This document shows positions 12,737 to 25,400 of a stretch of DNA of 64,000 nt, piece by piece (within the stretch, counting starts at the first letter, position 1; each line of letters starts with the position of its first letter). A program made the position numbers and the translations under genes. The notes under the pieces are model-generated. The model searched no databases, was not told where the DNA came from, and saw only the letters and a list, made by a program, of their open reading frames with translations. Origin of the DNA: Pampus argenteus (lineage: Eukaryota > Chordata > Actinopteri > Scombriformes > Stromateidae); contig CM072870.1 in NCBI GenBank assembly GCA_036937835.1, forward strand, positions 1,240,001-1,304,000, read 5' to 3'.

Positions 12737-15267
12737 GTAACTGATTTCTAATGATTAGGACCAAAAAACTCACATCTGAGAGCTTCCTGCAGCTTTTACT
12801 GTAACAATTGTAAAAAATAGTTTTCTCTCTGCGAGAGAAGGCCAAAACTGACAACTACAGTTTTTCTTAAACAAGGAGCAATATTTTCAATCAAAACCAT
12901 GTTTGCCATCAACAAGTAACTGATTTCTAATGATTAGGACCAAAAAACTCACTTCTGAGAGCTTCCTGCAGCTTTTACTGTAACATTTGTAAAAAATAGC
13001 TTTCTCTCAGGCCAAAACTGACAACTATAGTTTTTCTTAAACAAGGAGCCATATTTTCAATCAAAACCATGTTTGCCATCAACAAGTAACTGATTTCTAA
13101 TGATTAGGACCAAAAAACTCACTTCTGAGAGCTTCCTGCAGCTTTTACTGTAACATTTGTAAAAAATAGCTTTGTCTCAGGCCAAAACTGACAACTACAG
13201 TTTTTCTTAAACAAGGAGCAATATTTTCAATCAAAACCATGTTTGCCATCAACAAGTAACTGATTTCTAATGATTAGGACAAAAAAACTCACTTCTGAGA
13301 GCTTCCTGCAGCTTTTACTGTAACATTTGTAAAAAATAGCTTTCTCTCAGGCCAAAACTGACAACTACAGTTTTTCTTAAACAAGGAGCAATATTTTCGA
13401 TCAAAACCATGTTTGCCATCAACAAGTAAGTGATTTCTAATGATTAGGACCAAAAAACTCACTTCTGAGAGCTTCCTGCTGCTTTTACTGTAACATTTGT
13501 AAAAATAGCTTTGTCTGAGGCCAAAACTGACAACTACAGTTTTTCTTAAACAAGGAGCAATATTTTCGATCAAAACCATGTTTGCCATCAACAAGTAACT
13601 GATTTCTAATGATTAGGACCAAAAAACTCACTTCTGAGAGCTTCCTGCAGCTTTTACTGTAACATTTGTAAAAATAGCTTTCTCTCAGGCTAAAACTGAC
13701 AACTACAGTTTTTCTTAAACAAGGAACAATATTTTAAATCAAAACCATGTTTGCCATCAACAAGTAACTGATTTCTAATGATTAGGACCCAAAAACTCAC
13801 TTCTGAGAGCTTCCGCAGCTTTTACTGTAACATTTGTAAAAATAGCTTTCTCTCAGGCCAAAACTGACAACTACAGTTTTTCTTAAACAAGGAGCAATAT
13901 TTTCAATCAAAACCATGTTTGCCATCAACAAGTAACTAATTTCTAATGATTAGGACCAAAAAAAACTCACTTCTGAGAGCTTCCTGCAGCTTTTACTGTA
14001 ACATTTGTAAAAATAGCTTTGTCTGAGGCCAAAACTGACAACTACAGTTTTTCTTGAACAAGGAGCAATATTTTCAATCAAAACCATGTTTGCCATCAAC
14101 AAGTAACTGATTTCTAATGATTAGGACCAAAAAACTCACATCTGAGAGCTTCCTGCAGCTTTTACTGTAACAATTGTAAAAAATAGTTTTCTCTCTGCGA
14201 GAGACGGCCAAAAGTGACAACTACAGTTTTTCTTAAACAAGGAGCAATATTTTCAATCCAAACCATGTTTGCTATCAACAAGTAACTGATTTCTAATGAT
14301 TAGGACCAAAAAACTCACTTCTGAGAGCTTCCTGTAGCTTTTACTGTAACATTTGTAAAAATAGCTTTCTCTCAGGCCAAAACTGACAACTACAGTTTTT
14401 CTTAAACAAGGAACAATATTTTCAATCAAAACCATGTTTGCTATCAACAAGTAACTGATTTCTAATGATTAGGACCCAAAAACTCACTTCTGAGAGCTTC
14501 CGCAGCTTTTACTGTAACATTTGTAAAAATAGCTTTCTCTCAGGCCAAAACTGACAACTACAGTTTTTCTTAAACAAGGAGCAATATTTTCAATCAAAAC
14601 CATGTTTGCCATCAACAAGTAACTGATTTCTAATGATTAGGACCAAAAAAACTCACTTCTGAGAGCTTCCTGCAGCTTTTACTGTAACATTTGTAAAAAT
14701 AGCTTTGTCTCAGGCCAAAACTGACAACTACAGTTTTTCTTAAACAAGGAGCAATATTTTCAATCAAATCCATGTTTGCCATCAACAAGTAACTGATTTC
14801 TAATGTTTAGGACCAAAAAACTCACATCTGAGAGCTTCCTGCAGCTTTTACTGTAACAATTGTAAAAAATAGTTTTCTCTCTGCGAGAGAAGGCCAAAAC
14901 TGACAACTACAGTTTTTCTTAAACAAGGAGCAATATTTTCAATCAAAACCATGTTTGCCATCAACAAGTAACTGATTTCTAATGATTAGGACCAAAAAAA
15001 CTCACTTCTGAGAGCTTCCTGTAGCTTTTACTGTAACATTTGTAAAAATAGCTTTCTCTCAGGCCAAAACTGACAACTACAGTTTTTCTTAAACAAGGAG
15101 CAATATTTTCAATCAAAACCATGTTTGCCATCAACAAGTAACTGATTTCTAATGTCTAGGACAAAAAAACTCACTTCTGAGAGCTTCCTGCAGCTTTTAC
15201 TGTAACATTTGTAAATATAGCTTTCTCTCAGGCCAAAACTGACAACTACAGTTTTTCTTAAACAAGG
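12737..15267 (-). repeat. Copied segment, 2.5 kb, second copy
   Basis: This is the partner of 2440-4970 with a constant displacement of 10297 over about 15 units. The small differences seen include GCTATC for GCCATC near 14441. Confidence 0.84.
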
Positions 15268-15792
15268 AGCCATATTTTCAATCAAAACCATGTTTGCCAT
15301 CAACAAGTAACTGATTTCTAATGATTAGGACCAAAAAACTCACTTCTGAGAGCTTCCTGCAGCTTTTACTGTAACATTTGTAAAAATAGCTTTGTCTCAG
15401 GCCAAAACTGACAACTACAGTTTTTCTTAAACAAGGAGCAATATTTTCAATCAAAACCATGTTTGCCATCAACAAGTAACTGATTTCTAATGATTAGGAC
15501 CAAAAAACTCACATCTGAGAGCTTCCTGCAGCTTTTACTGTAACAATTGTAAAAAATAGTTTTCTCTCTGCGAGAGAAGGCCAAAACTGACAACTACAGT
15601 TTTTCTTAAACAAGGAGCAATATTTTCAATCAAAACCATGTTTGCCATCAACAAGTAACTGATTTCTAATGATTAGGACCAAAAAACTCACTTCTGAGAG
15701 CTTCCTGCAGCTTTTACTGTAACATTTGTAAAAAATAGCTTTCTCTCAGGCCAAAACTGACAACTATAGTTTTTCTTAAACAAGGAGCCATA

Positions 15793-18700
15793 TTTTCAAT
15801 CAAAACCATGTTTGCCATCAACAAGTAACTGATTTCTAATGATTAGGACCAAAAAACTCACTTCTGAGAGCTTCCTGTAGCTTTTACTGTAACATTTGTA
15901 AAAATAGCTTTCTCTCAGGCCAAAACTGACAACTACAGTTTTTCTTAAACAAGGAGCAATATTTTCAATCAAAACCATGTTTGCCATCAACAAGTAACTG
16001 ATTTCTAATGTCTAGGACAAAAAAACTCACTTCTGAGAGCTTCCTGCAGCTTTTACTGTAACATTTGTAAATATAGCTTTCTCTCAGGCCAAAACTGACA
16101 ACTACAGTTTTTCTTAAACAAGGAGCAATATTTTCAATCAAAACCATGTTTGCCATCAACAAGTAACTGATTTCTAATGATTAGGACCAAAAAACTCACA
16201 TCTGAGAGCTTCCTGCAGCTTTTACTGTAACAATTGTAAAAATAGTTTTCTCTCTGCGAGAGAAGGCCAAAACTGACAACTACAGTTTTTCTTAAACAAG
16301 GAGCAATATTTTCAATCAAAACCATGTTTGCCATCAACAAGTAACTGTTTTCTAATGATTAGGACCCAAAAACTCACTTCTGAGAGCTTCCGCAGCTTTT
16401 ACTGTAACATTTGTAAAAATAGCTTTCTCTCAGGCCAAAACTGACAACTACAGTTTTTCTTAAACAAGGAGCAATATTTTCAATCAAAACCATGTTTGCC
16501 ATCAACAAGTAACTGATTTCTAATGATTAGGACCAAAAAAAACTCACTTCTGAGAGCTTCCTGCAGCTTTTACTGTAACATTTGTAAAAATAGCTTTGTC
16601 TGAGGCCAAAACTGACAACTACAGTTTTTCTTGAACAAGGAGCAATATTTTCAATCAAAACCATGTTTGCCATCAACAAGTAACTGATTTCTAATGATTA
16701 GGACCAAAAAACTCACATCTGAGAGCTTCCTGCAGCTTTTACTGTAACAATTGTAAAAAATAGTTTTCTCTCTGCGAGAGACGGCCAAAAGTGACAACTA
16801 CAGTTTTTCTTAAACAAGGAGCAATATTTTCAATCCAAACCATGTTTGCTATCAACAAGTAACTGATTTCTAATGATTAGGACCAAAAAACTCACTTCTG
16901 AGAGCTTCCTGTAGCTTTTACTGTAACATTTGTAAAAATAGCTTTCTCTCAGGCCAAAACTGACAACTACAGTTTTTCTTAAACAAGGAACAATATTTTC
17001 AATCAAAACCATGTTTGCCATCAACAAGTAACTGATTTCTAATGATTAGGACCCAAAAACTCACTTCTGAGAGCTTCCGCAGCTTTTACTGTAACATTTG
17101 TAAAAATAGCTTTCTCTCAGGCCAAAACTGACAACTACAGTTTTTCTTAAACAAGGAGCAATATTTTCAATCAAAACCATGTTTGCCATCAACAAGTAAC
17201 TGATTTCTAATGATTAGGACCAAAAAAACTCACTTCTGAGAGCTTCCTGCAGCTTTTACTGTAACATTTGTAAAAATAGCTTTGTCTCAGGCCAAAACTG
17301 ACAACTACAGTTTTTCTTAAACAAGGAGCAATATTTTCAATCAAATCCATGTTTGCCATCAACAAGTAACTGATTTCTAATGTTTAGGACCAAAAAACTC
17401 ACATCTGAGAGCTTCCTGCAGCTTTTACTGTAACAATTGTAAAAAATAGTTTTCTCTCTGCGAGAGAAGGCCAAAACTGACAACTACAGTTTTTCTTAAA
17501 CAAGGAGCAATATTTTCAATCAAAACCATGTTTGCCATCAACAAGTAACTGATTTCTAATGATTAGGACCAAAAAAACTCACTTCTGAGAGCTTCCTGTA
17601 GCTTTTACTGTAACATTTGTAAAAATAGCTTTCTCTCAGGCCAAAACTGACAACTACAGTTTTTCTTAAACAAGGAGCAATATTTTCAATCAAAACCATG
17701 TTTGCCATCAACAAGTAACTGATTTCTAATGTCTAGGACAAAAAAACTCACTTCTGAGAGCTTCCTGCAGCTTTTACTGTAACATTTGTAAATATAGCTT
17801 TCTCTCAGGCCAAAACTGACAACTACAGTTTTTCTTAAACAAGGAGCAATATTTTCAATCAAAACCATGTTTGCCATCAACAAGTAACTGATTTCTAATG
17901 ATTAGGACCAAAAAACTCACATCTGAGAGCTTCCTGCAGCTTTTACTGTAACAATTGTAAAAAATAGTTTTCTCTCTGCGAGAGAAGGCCAAAACTGACA
18001 ACTACAGTTTTTCTTAAACAAGGAGCAATATTTTCAATCAAAACCATGTTTGCCATCAACAAGTAACTGATTTCTAATGATTAGGACCAAAAAACTCACT
18101 TCTGAGCGCTTCCTGCAGCTTTTACTGTAACATTTGTAAAAATTAGCTTTCTCTCAGGGCAAAACTGACAACTACAGTTTTTCTTAAACAAGGAGCAATA
18201 TTTTCGATCAAAACCATGTTTGCTATCAACAAGTAACTGATTTCTAATGATTAGGACCCAAAAACTCACTTCTGAGAGCTTCCGCAGCTTTTACTGTAAC
18301 ATTTGTAAAAATAGCTTTCTCTCAGGCCAAAACTGACAACTACAGTTTTTCTTAAACAAGGAGCAATATTTTCAATCAAAACCATGTTTGCCATCAACAA
18401 GTAACTGATTTCTAATGATTAGGACCAAAAAACTCACTTCTGAGAGCTTCCTGCAGCTTTTACTGTAACATTTGTAAAAAATAGCTTTCTCTCAGGCCAA
18501 AACTGACAACTATAGTTTTTCTTAAACAAGGAGCCATATTTTCAATCAAAACCATGTTTGCCATCAACAAGTAACTGATTTCTAATGATTAGGACCCAAA
18601 AACTCACTTCTGAGAGCTTCCTGCAGCTTTTACTGTAACATTTGTAAAAATAGCTTTGTCTCAGGCCAAAACTGACAACTACAGTTTTTCTTAAACAAGG

Positions 18701-20300
18701 AGCAATATTTTCAATCAAAACCATGTTTGCCATCAACAAGTAAGTGATTTCTAATGATTAGGACCAAAAAACTCACTTCTGAGAGCTTCCTGCAGCTTTT
18801 ACTGTAACATTTGTAAAAAATAGCTTTCTCTCAGGCCAAAACTGACAACTACAGTTTTTCTTAAACAAGGAGCAATATTTTCGATCAAAACCATGTTTGC
18901 CATCAACAAGTAAGTGATTTCTAATGATTAGGACCAAAAAACTCACTTCTGAGAGCTTCCTGCTGCTTTTACTGTAACATTTGTAAAAATAGCTTTGTCT
19001 GAGGCCAAAACTGACAACTACAGTTTTTCTTAAACAAGGAGCAATATTTTCGATCAAAACCATGTTTGCCATCAACAAGTAACTGATTTCTAATGATTAG
19101 GACCAAAAAACTCACTTCTGAGAGCTTCCTGCAGCTTTTACTGTAACATTTGTAAAAATAGCTTTCTCTCAGGCTAAAACTGACAACTACAGTTTTTCTT
19201 AAACAAGGAACAATATTTTAAATCAAAACCATGTTTGCCATCAACAAGTAACTGATTTCTAATGATTAGGACCCAAAAACTCACTTCTGAGAGCTTCCGC
19301 AGCTTTTACTGTAACATTTGTAAAAATAGCTTTCTCTCAGGCCAAAACTGACAACTACAGTTTTTCTTAAACAAGGAGCAATATTTTCGATCAAAACCAT
19401 GTTTGCTATCAACAAGTAACTGATTTCTAATGATTAGGACCCAAAAACTCACTTCTGAGAGCTTCCGCAGCTTTTACTGTAACATTTGTAAAAATAGCTT
19501 TCTCTCAGGCCAAAACTGACAACTACAGTTTTTCTTGAACAACGAGCAATATTTTCAATCAAAACCATGTTTGCCATCAACAAGTAACTGATTTCTAATG
19601 ATTAGGACCAAAAAACTCACATCTGAGAGCTTCCTGCACCTTTTACTGTAACAATTGTAAAAAATAGTTTTCTCTCTGCGAGAGACGGCCAAAAGTGACA
19701 ACTACAGTTTTTCTTAAACAAGGAGCAATATTTTCAATCCAAACCATGTTTGCTATCAACAAGTAACTGATTTCTAATGATTAGGACCAAAAAACTCACT
19801 TCTGAGAGCTTCCTGTAGCTTTTACTGTAACATTTGTAAAAATAGCTTTCTCTCAGGCCAAAACTGACAACTACAGTTTTTCTTAAACAAGGAACAATAT
19901 TTTCAATCAAAACCATGTTTGCCATCAACAAGTAACTGATTTCTAATGATTAGGACCCAAAAACTCACTTCTGAGAGCTTCCGCAGCTTTTACTGTAACA
20001 TTTGTAAAAATAGCTTTCTCTCAGGCCAAAACTGACAACTACAGTTTTTCTTAAACAAGGAGCAATATTTTCAATCAAAACCATGTTTGCCATCAACAAG
20101 TAACTGATTTCTAATGATTAGGACCAAAAAAACTCACTTCTGAGAGCTTCCTGCAGCTTTTACTGTAACATTTGTAAAAATAGCTTTGTCTCAGGCCAAA
20201 ACTGACAACTACAGTTTTTCTTAAACAAGGAGCAATATTTTCAATCAAATCCATGTTTGCCCTCAACAAGTAACTGATTTCTAATGTTTAGGACCAAAAA
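15793..20300 (-). repeat. Copied segment, 4.5 kb, second copy
   Basis: This is the partner of 4640-9150. It is nearly colinear, with single-base run-length differences and one replaced patch at about 19388-19535 that accounts for a three-base change in displacement. Which copy is older cannot be decided from the sequence alone. Confidence 0.85.
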
Positions 20301-22319
20301 ACTCACATCTGAGAGCTTCCTGCAGCTTTTACTGTAACAATTGTAAAAAATAGTTTTCTCTCTGCGAGAGAAGGCCAAAACTGACAACTACAGTTTTTCT
20401 TAAACAAGGAGCAATATTTTCAATCAAAACCATGTTTGCCATCAACAAGTAACTGATTTCTAATGATTAGGACCAAAAAAACTCACTTCTGAGAGCTTCC
20501 TGTAGCTTTTACTGTAACATTTGTAAAAATAGCTTTCTCTCAGGCCAAAACTGACAACTACAGTTTTTCTTAAACAAGGAGCAATATTTTCAATCAAAAC
20601 CATGTTTGCCATCAACAAGTAACTGATTTCTAATGTCTAGGACAAAAAAACTCACTTCTGAGAGCTTCCTGCAGCTTTTACTGTAACATTTGTAAATATA
20701 GCTTTCTCTCAGGCCAAAACTGACAACTACAGTTTTTCTTAAACAAGGAGCAATATTTTCAATCAAAACCATGTTTGCCATCAACAAGTAACTGATTTCT
20801 AATGAATAGGACCAAAAAACTCACATCTGAGAGCTTCCTGCAGCTTTTACTGTAACAATTGTAAAAAATAGTTTTCTCTCTGCGAGAGAAGGCCAAAACT
20901 GACAACTACAGTTTTTCTTAAACAAGGAGCAATATTTTCAATCAAAACCATGTTTGCCATCAACAAGTAACTGATTTCTAATGATTAGGACCAAAAAACT
21001 CACTTCTGAGCGCTTCCTGCAGCTTTTACTGTAACATTTGTAAAAATTAGCTTTCTCTCAGGGCAAAACTGACAACTACAGTTTTTCTTAAACAAGGAGC
21101 AATATTTTCGATCAAAACCATGTTTGCCATCAACAAGTAAGTGATTTCTAATGATTAGGACCAAAAAACTCACTTCTGAGAGCTTCCTGCTGCTTTTACT
21201 GTAACATTTGTAAAAATAGCTTTGTCTCAGGCCAAAACTGACAACTACAGTTTTTCTTAAACAAGGAGCAATATTTTCGATCAAAACCATGTTTGCCATC
21301 AACAAGTAACTGATTTCTAATGATTAGGACCAAAAAACTCACTTCTGATTGCTTCCTGCAGCTTTTACTGTAACATTTGTAAAAATAGCTTTCTCTCAGG
21401 CCAAAACTGACAACTACAGTTTTTCTTAAACAAGGAGCAATATTTTCAATCAAAACCATGTTTGCCATCAACAAGTAACTGATTTCTAATGATTAGGACC
21501 AAAAAACTCACATCTGAGAGCTTTCTGCAGCTTTTACTGTAACAATTGTAAAAAATAGTTTTCTCTCTGCGAGAGAAGGCCAAAACTGACAACTACAGAT
21601 TTTCTTAAACAAGGAGCAATATTTTCAATCAAAACCATGTTTGCCATAAACAAGTAACTGATTTCTAATGATTAGGACCAAAAAACTCACATCTGAGAGC
21701 TTTCTGCAGCTTTTACTGTAACAATTGTAAAAAATAGTTTTCTCTCTGCGAGAGAAGGCCAAAACTGACAACTATAGTTTTTCTTAAACAAGGAGCAATA
21801 TTTTCAATCAAAACCATGTTTGCCATCAACAAGTAACTGATTTCTAATGATTAGGACCAAAAAACTCACTTCTGAGAGCTTCCTGCAGCTTTTACTGTAA
21901 CATTTGTAAAAATAGCTTTGTCTCAGGCCAAAACTGACAACTATAGTTTTTCTTAAACAAGGAGCCATATTGTCAATCAAAACCATGTTTGCCATCAACA
22001 AGTAACTAATTTCTAATGATTAGGACCAAAAAACTCACTTCTGAGAGCTTCCTGCAGCTTTTACTGTAACATTTGTAAAAATAGCTTTCTCTCGGCGAGA
22101 GAAGCCCAAAACTGACAACTATAGTTTTTCTTAAACAAGGAGTAATATTTTCAATCAAAACCATGTTTGCCATCAACAGGTAACTGATTTCTAATGATTA
22201 GGACCAAAAAACTCACTTCTGAGAGCTTCCTGCAGCTTTTACTGTAACATTTGTAAAAATAGCTTTCTCTCAGGCCAAAACTGACAACTACAGTTTTTCT
22301 TAAACAAGGAGCAATATTT

Positions 22320-22497
22320 TCAATCAAAACCATGTTTGCCATCAACAGGTAACTGATTTCTAATGATTAGGACCAAAAAACTCACTTCTGAGAGCTTCCT
22401 GCAGCTTTTACTGTAACATTTGTAAAAATAGCTTTCTCTCGGCGAGAGAAGGCCAAAACTGACAACTATAGTTTTTCTTAAACAAGGAGCAATATTT
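22320..22497 (-). repeat. Representative long unit (178 bp, B type)
   Basis: This is one complete long unit. It differs from the short unit chiefly by nine extra bases, GGCGAGAGA, inserted between CTCTC and AGGCC, and by CTATAG in place of CTACAG. The insert completes an inverted repeat (see 22434-22450). Units of this type run head to tail through most of 22.3-25.9 kb and 42.9-49.6 kb. Common sub-variants are GAGAAGCCC versus GAGAAGGCC, AGGAGTAAT versus AGGAGCAAT, and CAACAGGTAAC versus CAACAAGTAAC. Confidence 0.95.
22434..22450. repeat. 17-bp palindrome in the long unit (example)
   Basis: The sequence is TTCTCTCG-G-CGAGAGAA: two 8-base arms that are exact reverse complements around a single central base. 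Many long units carry it. Sub-variants include centres A (near 42888 and 46985) and, with arms shortened to 7, the three-base centres TGC (A territory) and TCC (near 640 and 9898). Short units lack exactly one arm. The function is unknown. It could form a small hairpin or cruciform or bind a dimeric protein, but neither is shown by sequence. Confidence 0.85.
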
Positions 22498-25400
22498 TCA
22501 ATCAAAACCATGTTTGCCATCAACAAGTAACTGCTTTCTAATGATTAGGACCAAAAAACTCACTTCTGAGAGCTTCCTGCAGCTTTTACTGTAACATTTG
22601 TAAAAATAGCTTTCTCTCGGCGAGAGAAGCCCAAAACTGACAACTATAGTTTTTCTTAAACAAGGAGTAATATTTTCAATCAAAACCATGTTTGCCATCA
22701 ACAGGTAACTAATTTCTAATGATTAGGACCAAAAAACTCACTTCTGAGAGCTTCCTGCAGCTTTTACTGTAACATTTGTAAAAAATAGCTTTCTCTCGGC
22801 GAGAGAAGGCCAAAACTGACAACTATAGTTTTTCTTAAACAAGGAGCAATATTTTCAATCAAAACCATGTTTTCCATCAACAAGTAACTGATTTCTAATG
22901 ATTAGGACCAATAAACTCACTTCTGAGAGCTTCCTGCAGCTTTTACTGTAACATTTGTAAAAATAGCTTTCTCTCGGCGAGAGAAGCCCAAAACTGACAA
23001 CTATAGTTTTTCTTAAACAAGGAGTAATATTTTCAATCAAAACCATGTTTGCCATCAACAGGTAACTGATTTCTAATGATTAGGACCAAAAAACTCACTT
23101 CTGAGAGCTTCCTGCAGCTTTTACTGTAACATTTGTAAAAATAGCTTTCTCTCGGCGAGAGAAGGCCAAAACTGACAACTATAGTTTTTCTTAAACAAGG
23201 AGCAATATTTTCAATCGAAACCATGTTTGCCATCAACAAGTAACTGATTTCTAATGATTAGGACCAAAAAAACTCACTTCTGAGAGCTTTCTGCAGCTTT
23301 TACTGTTACATTTGTAAAAATAGCTTTCTCTCGACGAGAGAAGTCCAAAACTGACAACTATAGTTTTTCTTAAACAAGGAGCCATATTTTCAATCAAAAC
23401 CATGTTTGCCATCAACAAGTAACTGATCTCTAATGATTAGGACCAAAAAACTCACTTCTGAGAGCTTCCTGCAGCTTTTACTGTAACATTTGTAAAAATA
23501 GCTTTCTCTCGGCGAGAGAAGCCCAAAACTGACAACTATAGTTTTTCTTAAACAAGGAGTAATATTTTCAATCAAAACCATGTTTGCCATCAACAGGTAA
23601 CTGATTTCTAATGATTAGGACCAAAAAACTCACTTCTGAGAGCTTCCTGCAGCTTTTACTGTAACATTTGTAAAAATAGCTTTCTCTCGGCGAGAGAAGG
23701 CCAAAACTGACAACTATAGTTTTTCTTAAACAAGGAGCAATATTTTCAATCAAAACCATGTTTGCCATCAACAAGTAACTGATTTCTAATGATTAGGACC
23801 AAAAAACTCACTTCTGAGAGCTTTTTGCAGCTTTTACTGTCACATTTGTAAAAATAGCTTTCTCTCGGCGAGAGAAGCCCAAAACTGACAACTATAGTTT
23901 TTCTTAAACAAGGAGCCATATTGTCAATTAAAACCATGTTTGCCATTAACAAGTAACTAATTTCTAATGATTAGGACCAAAAAACTCACTTCTGAGAGCT
24001 TCCTGCAGCTTTTACTGTAACATTTGTAAAAAATAGCTTTCTCTCGGCGAGAGAAGGCCAAAACTGACAACTATAGTTTTTCTTAAACAAGGAGCAATAT
24101 TTTCAATCAAAACCATGTTTGCCATCAACAAGTAACTGATTTCTAATGATTAGGACCAAAAAACTCACTTCTGAGAGCTTCCTGCAGCTTTTACTGTAAC
24201 ATTTGTAAAAATAGCTTTCTCTCGGCGAGAGAAGCCCAAAACTGACAACTATAGTTTTTCTTAAACAAGGAGTAATATTTTCAATCAAAACCATGTTTGC
24301 CATCAACAGGTAACTGATTTCTAATGATTAGGACCAAAAAACTCACGTCTGAGAGCTTCCTGCAGCTTTTACTGTAACATTTGTAAAAATAGCTTTCTCT
24401 CGGCGAGAGAAGCCCAAAACTGACAACTATAGTTTTTCTTAAACAAGGAGTAATATTTTCAATCAAAACCATGTTTGCCATCAACAGGTAACTGATTTCT
24501 AATGATTAGGACCAAAAAACTCACTTCTGAGAGCTTCCTGCAGCTTTTACTGTAACATTTGTAAAAATAGCTTTCTCTCGGCGAGAGAAGGCCAAAACTG
24601 ACAACTATAGTTTTTCTTAAACAAGGAGCAATATTTTCAATCAAAACCATGTTTGCCATCAACAAGTAACTGCTTTCTAATAATTTGGACCAAAAAACTC
24701 ACTTCTGAGAGCTTCCTGCAGCTTTTACTGTAACATTTGTAAAAATAGCTTTCTCTCGGCGAGAGAAGCCCAAAACTGACAACTATAGTTTTTCTTAAAC
24801 AAGGATAATATTTTCAATCAAAACCATGTTTGCCATCAACAGGTAACTGATTTCTAATGATTAGGACCAAAAAACTCACTTCTGAGAGCTTCCTGCAGCT
24901 TTTACTGTAACATTTGTAAAAATAGCTTTCTCTCGGCGAGAGAAGGCCAAAACTGACAACTATAGTTTTTCTTAAACAAGGAGCAATATTTTCAATCAAA
25001 ACCATGTTTGCCATCAACAAGTAACTGATTTCTAATGATTAGGACCAAAAAACTCACTTCTGAGAGCTTCCTGCAGCTTTTACTGTAACATTTGTAAAAA
25101 TAGCTTTCTCTCGGCGAGAGAAGGCCAAAACTGACAACTATAGTTTTTCTTAAACAAGGAGCAATATTTTCAATCAAAACCATGTTTGCCATCAACAAGT
25201 ACCTGCTTTCTAATGATTAGGACCAAAAAACTCACTTCTGAGAGCTTCCTGCAGCTTTTACTGTAACATTTGTAAAAATAGCTTTCTCTCGGCGAGAGAA
25301 GGCCAAAACTGACAACTATAGTTTTTCTTAAACAAGGAGCAATATTTTCAATCAAAACCATGTTTGCCATCAACAAGTAACTGATTTCTAATGATTAGGA

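Larger units (their letters stand above)
1..21803 (-). repeat. Mixed A territory, first block
   Basis: This block alternates recognisable unit variants: V (CCAAACC, GCTATCAAC and CTGTAGC), short CCGCAG units with one base lost from CTGCAG, GCTTTGTCTC units with a longer A run, long units with CACATCTGAG, AACAATTG and CTCTCTGCGAGAG, CTGTAG units, and TCTAGG units with GTAAATATAG. The order V, CCGCAG, GTCTC, TGC-palindrome starts at 697, 3956, 5678, 8585, 14253, 16830 and 19734, which makes the block a patchwork of a higher-order repeat. Isolated GGCGAGAG units occur near 290 and 9550. No gene or unique sequence is present. Confidence 0.9.
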
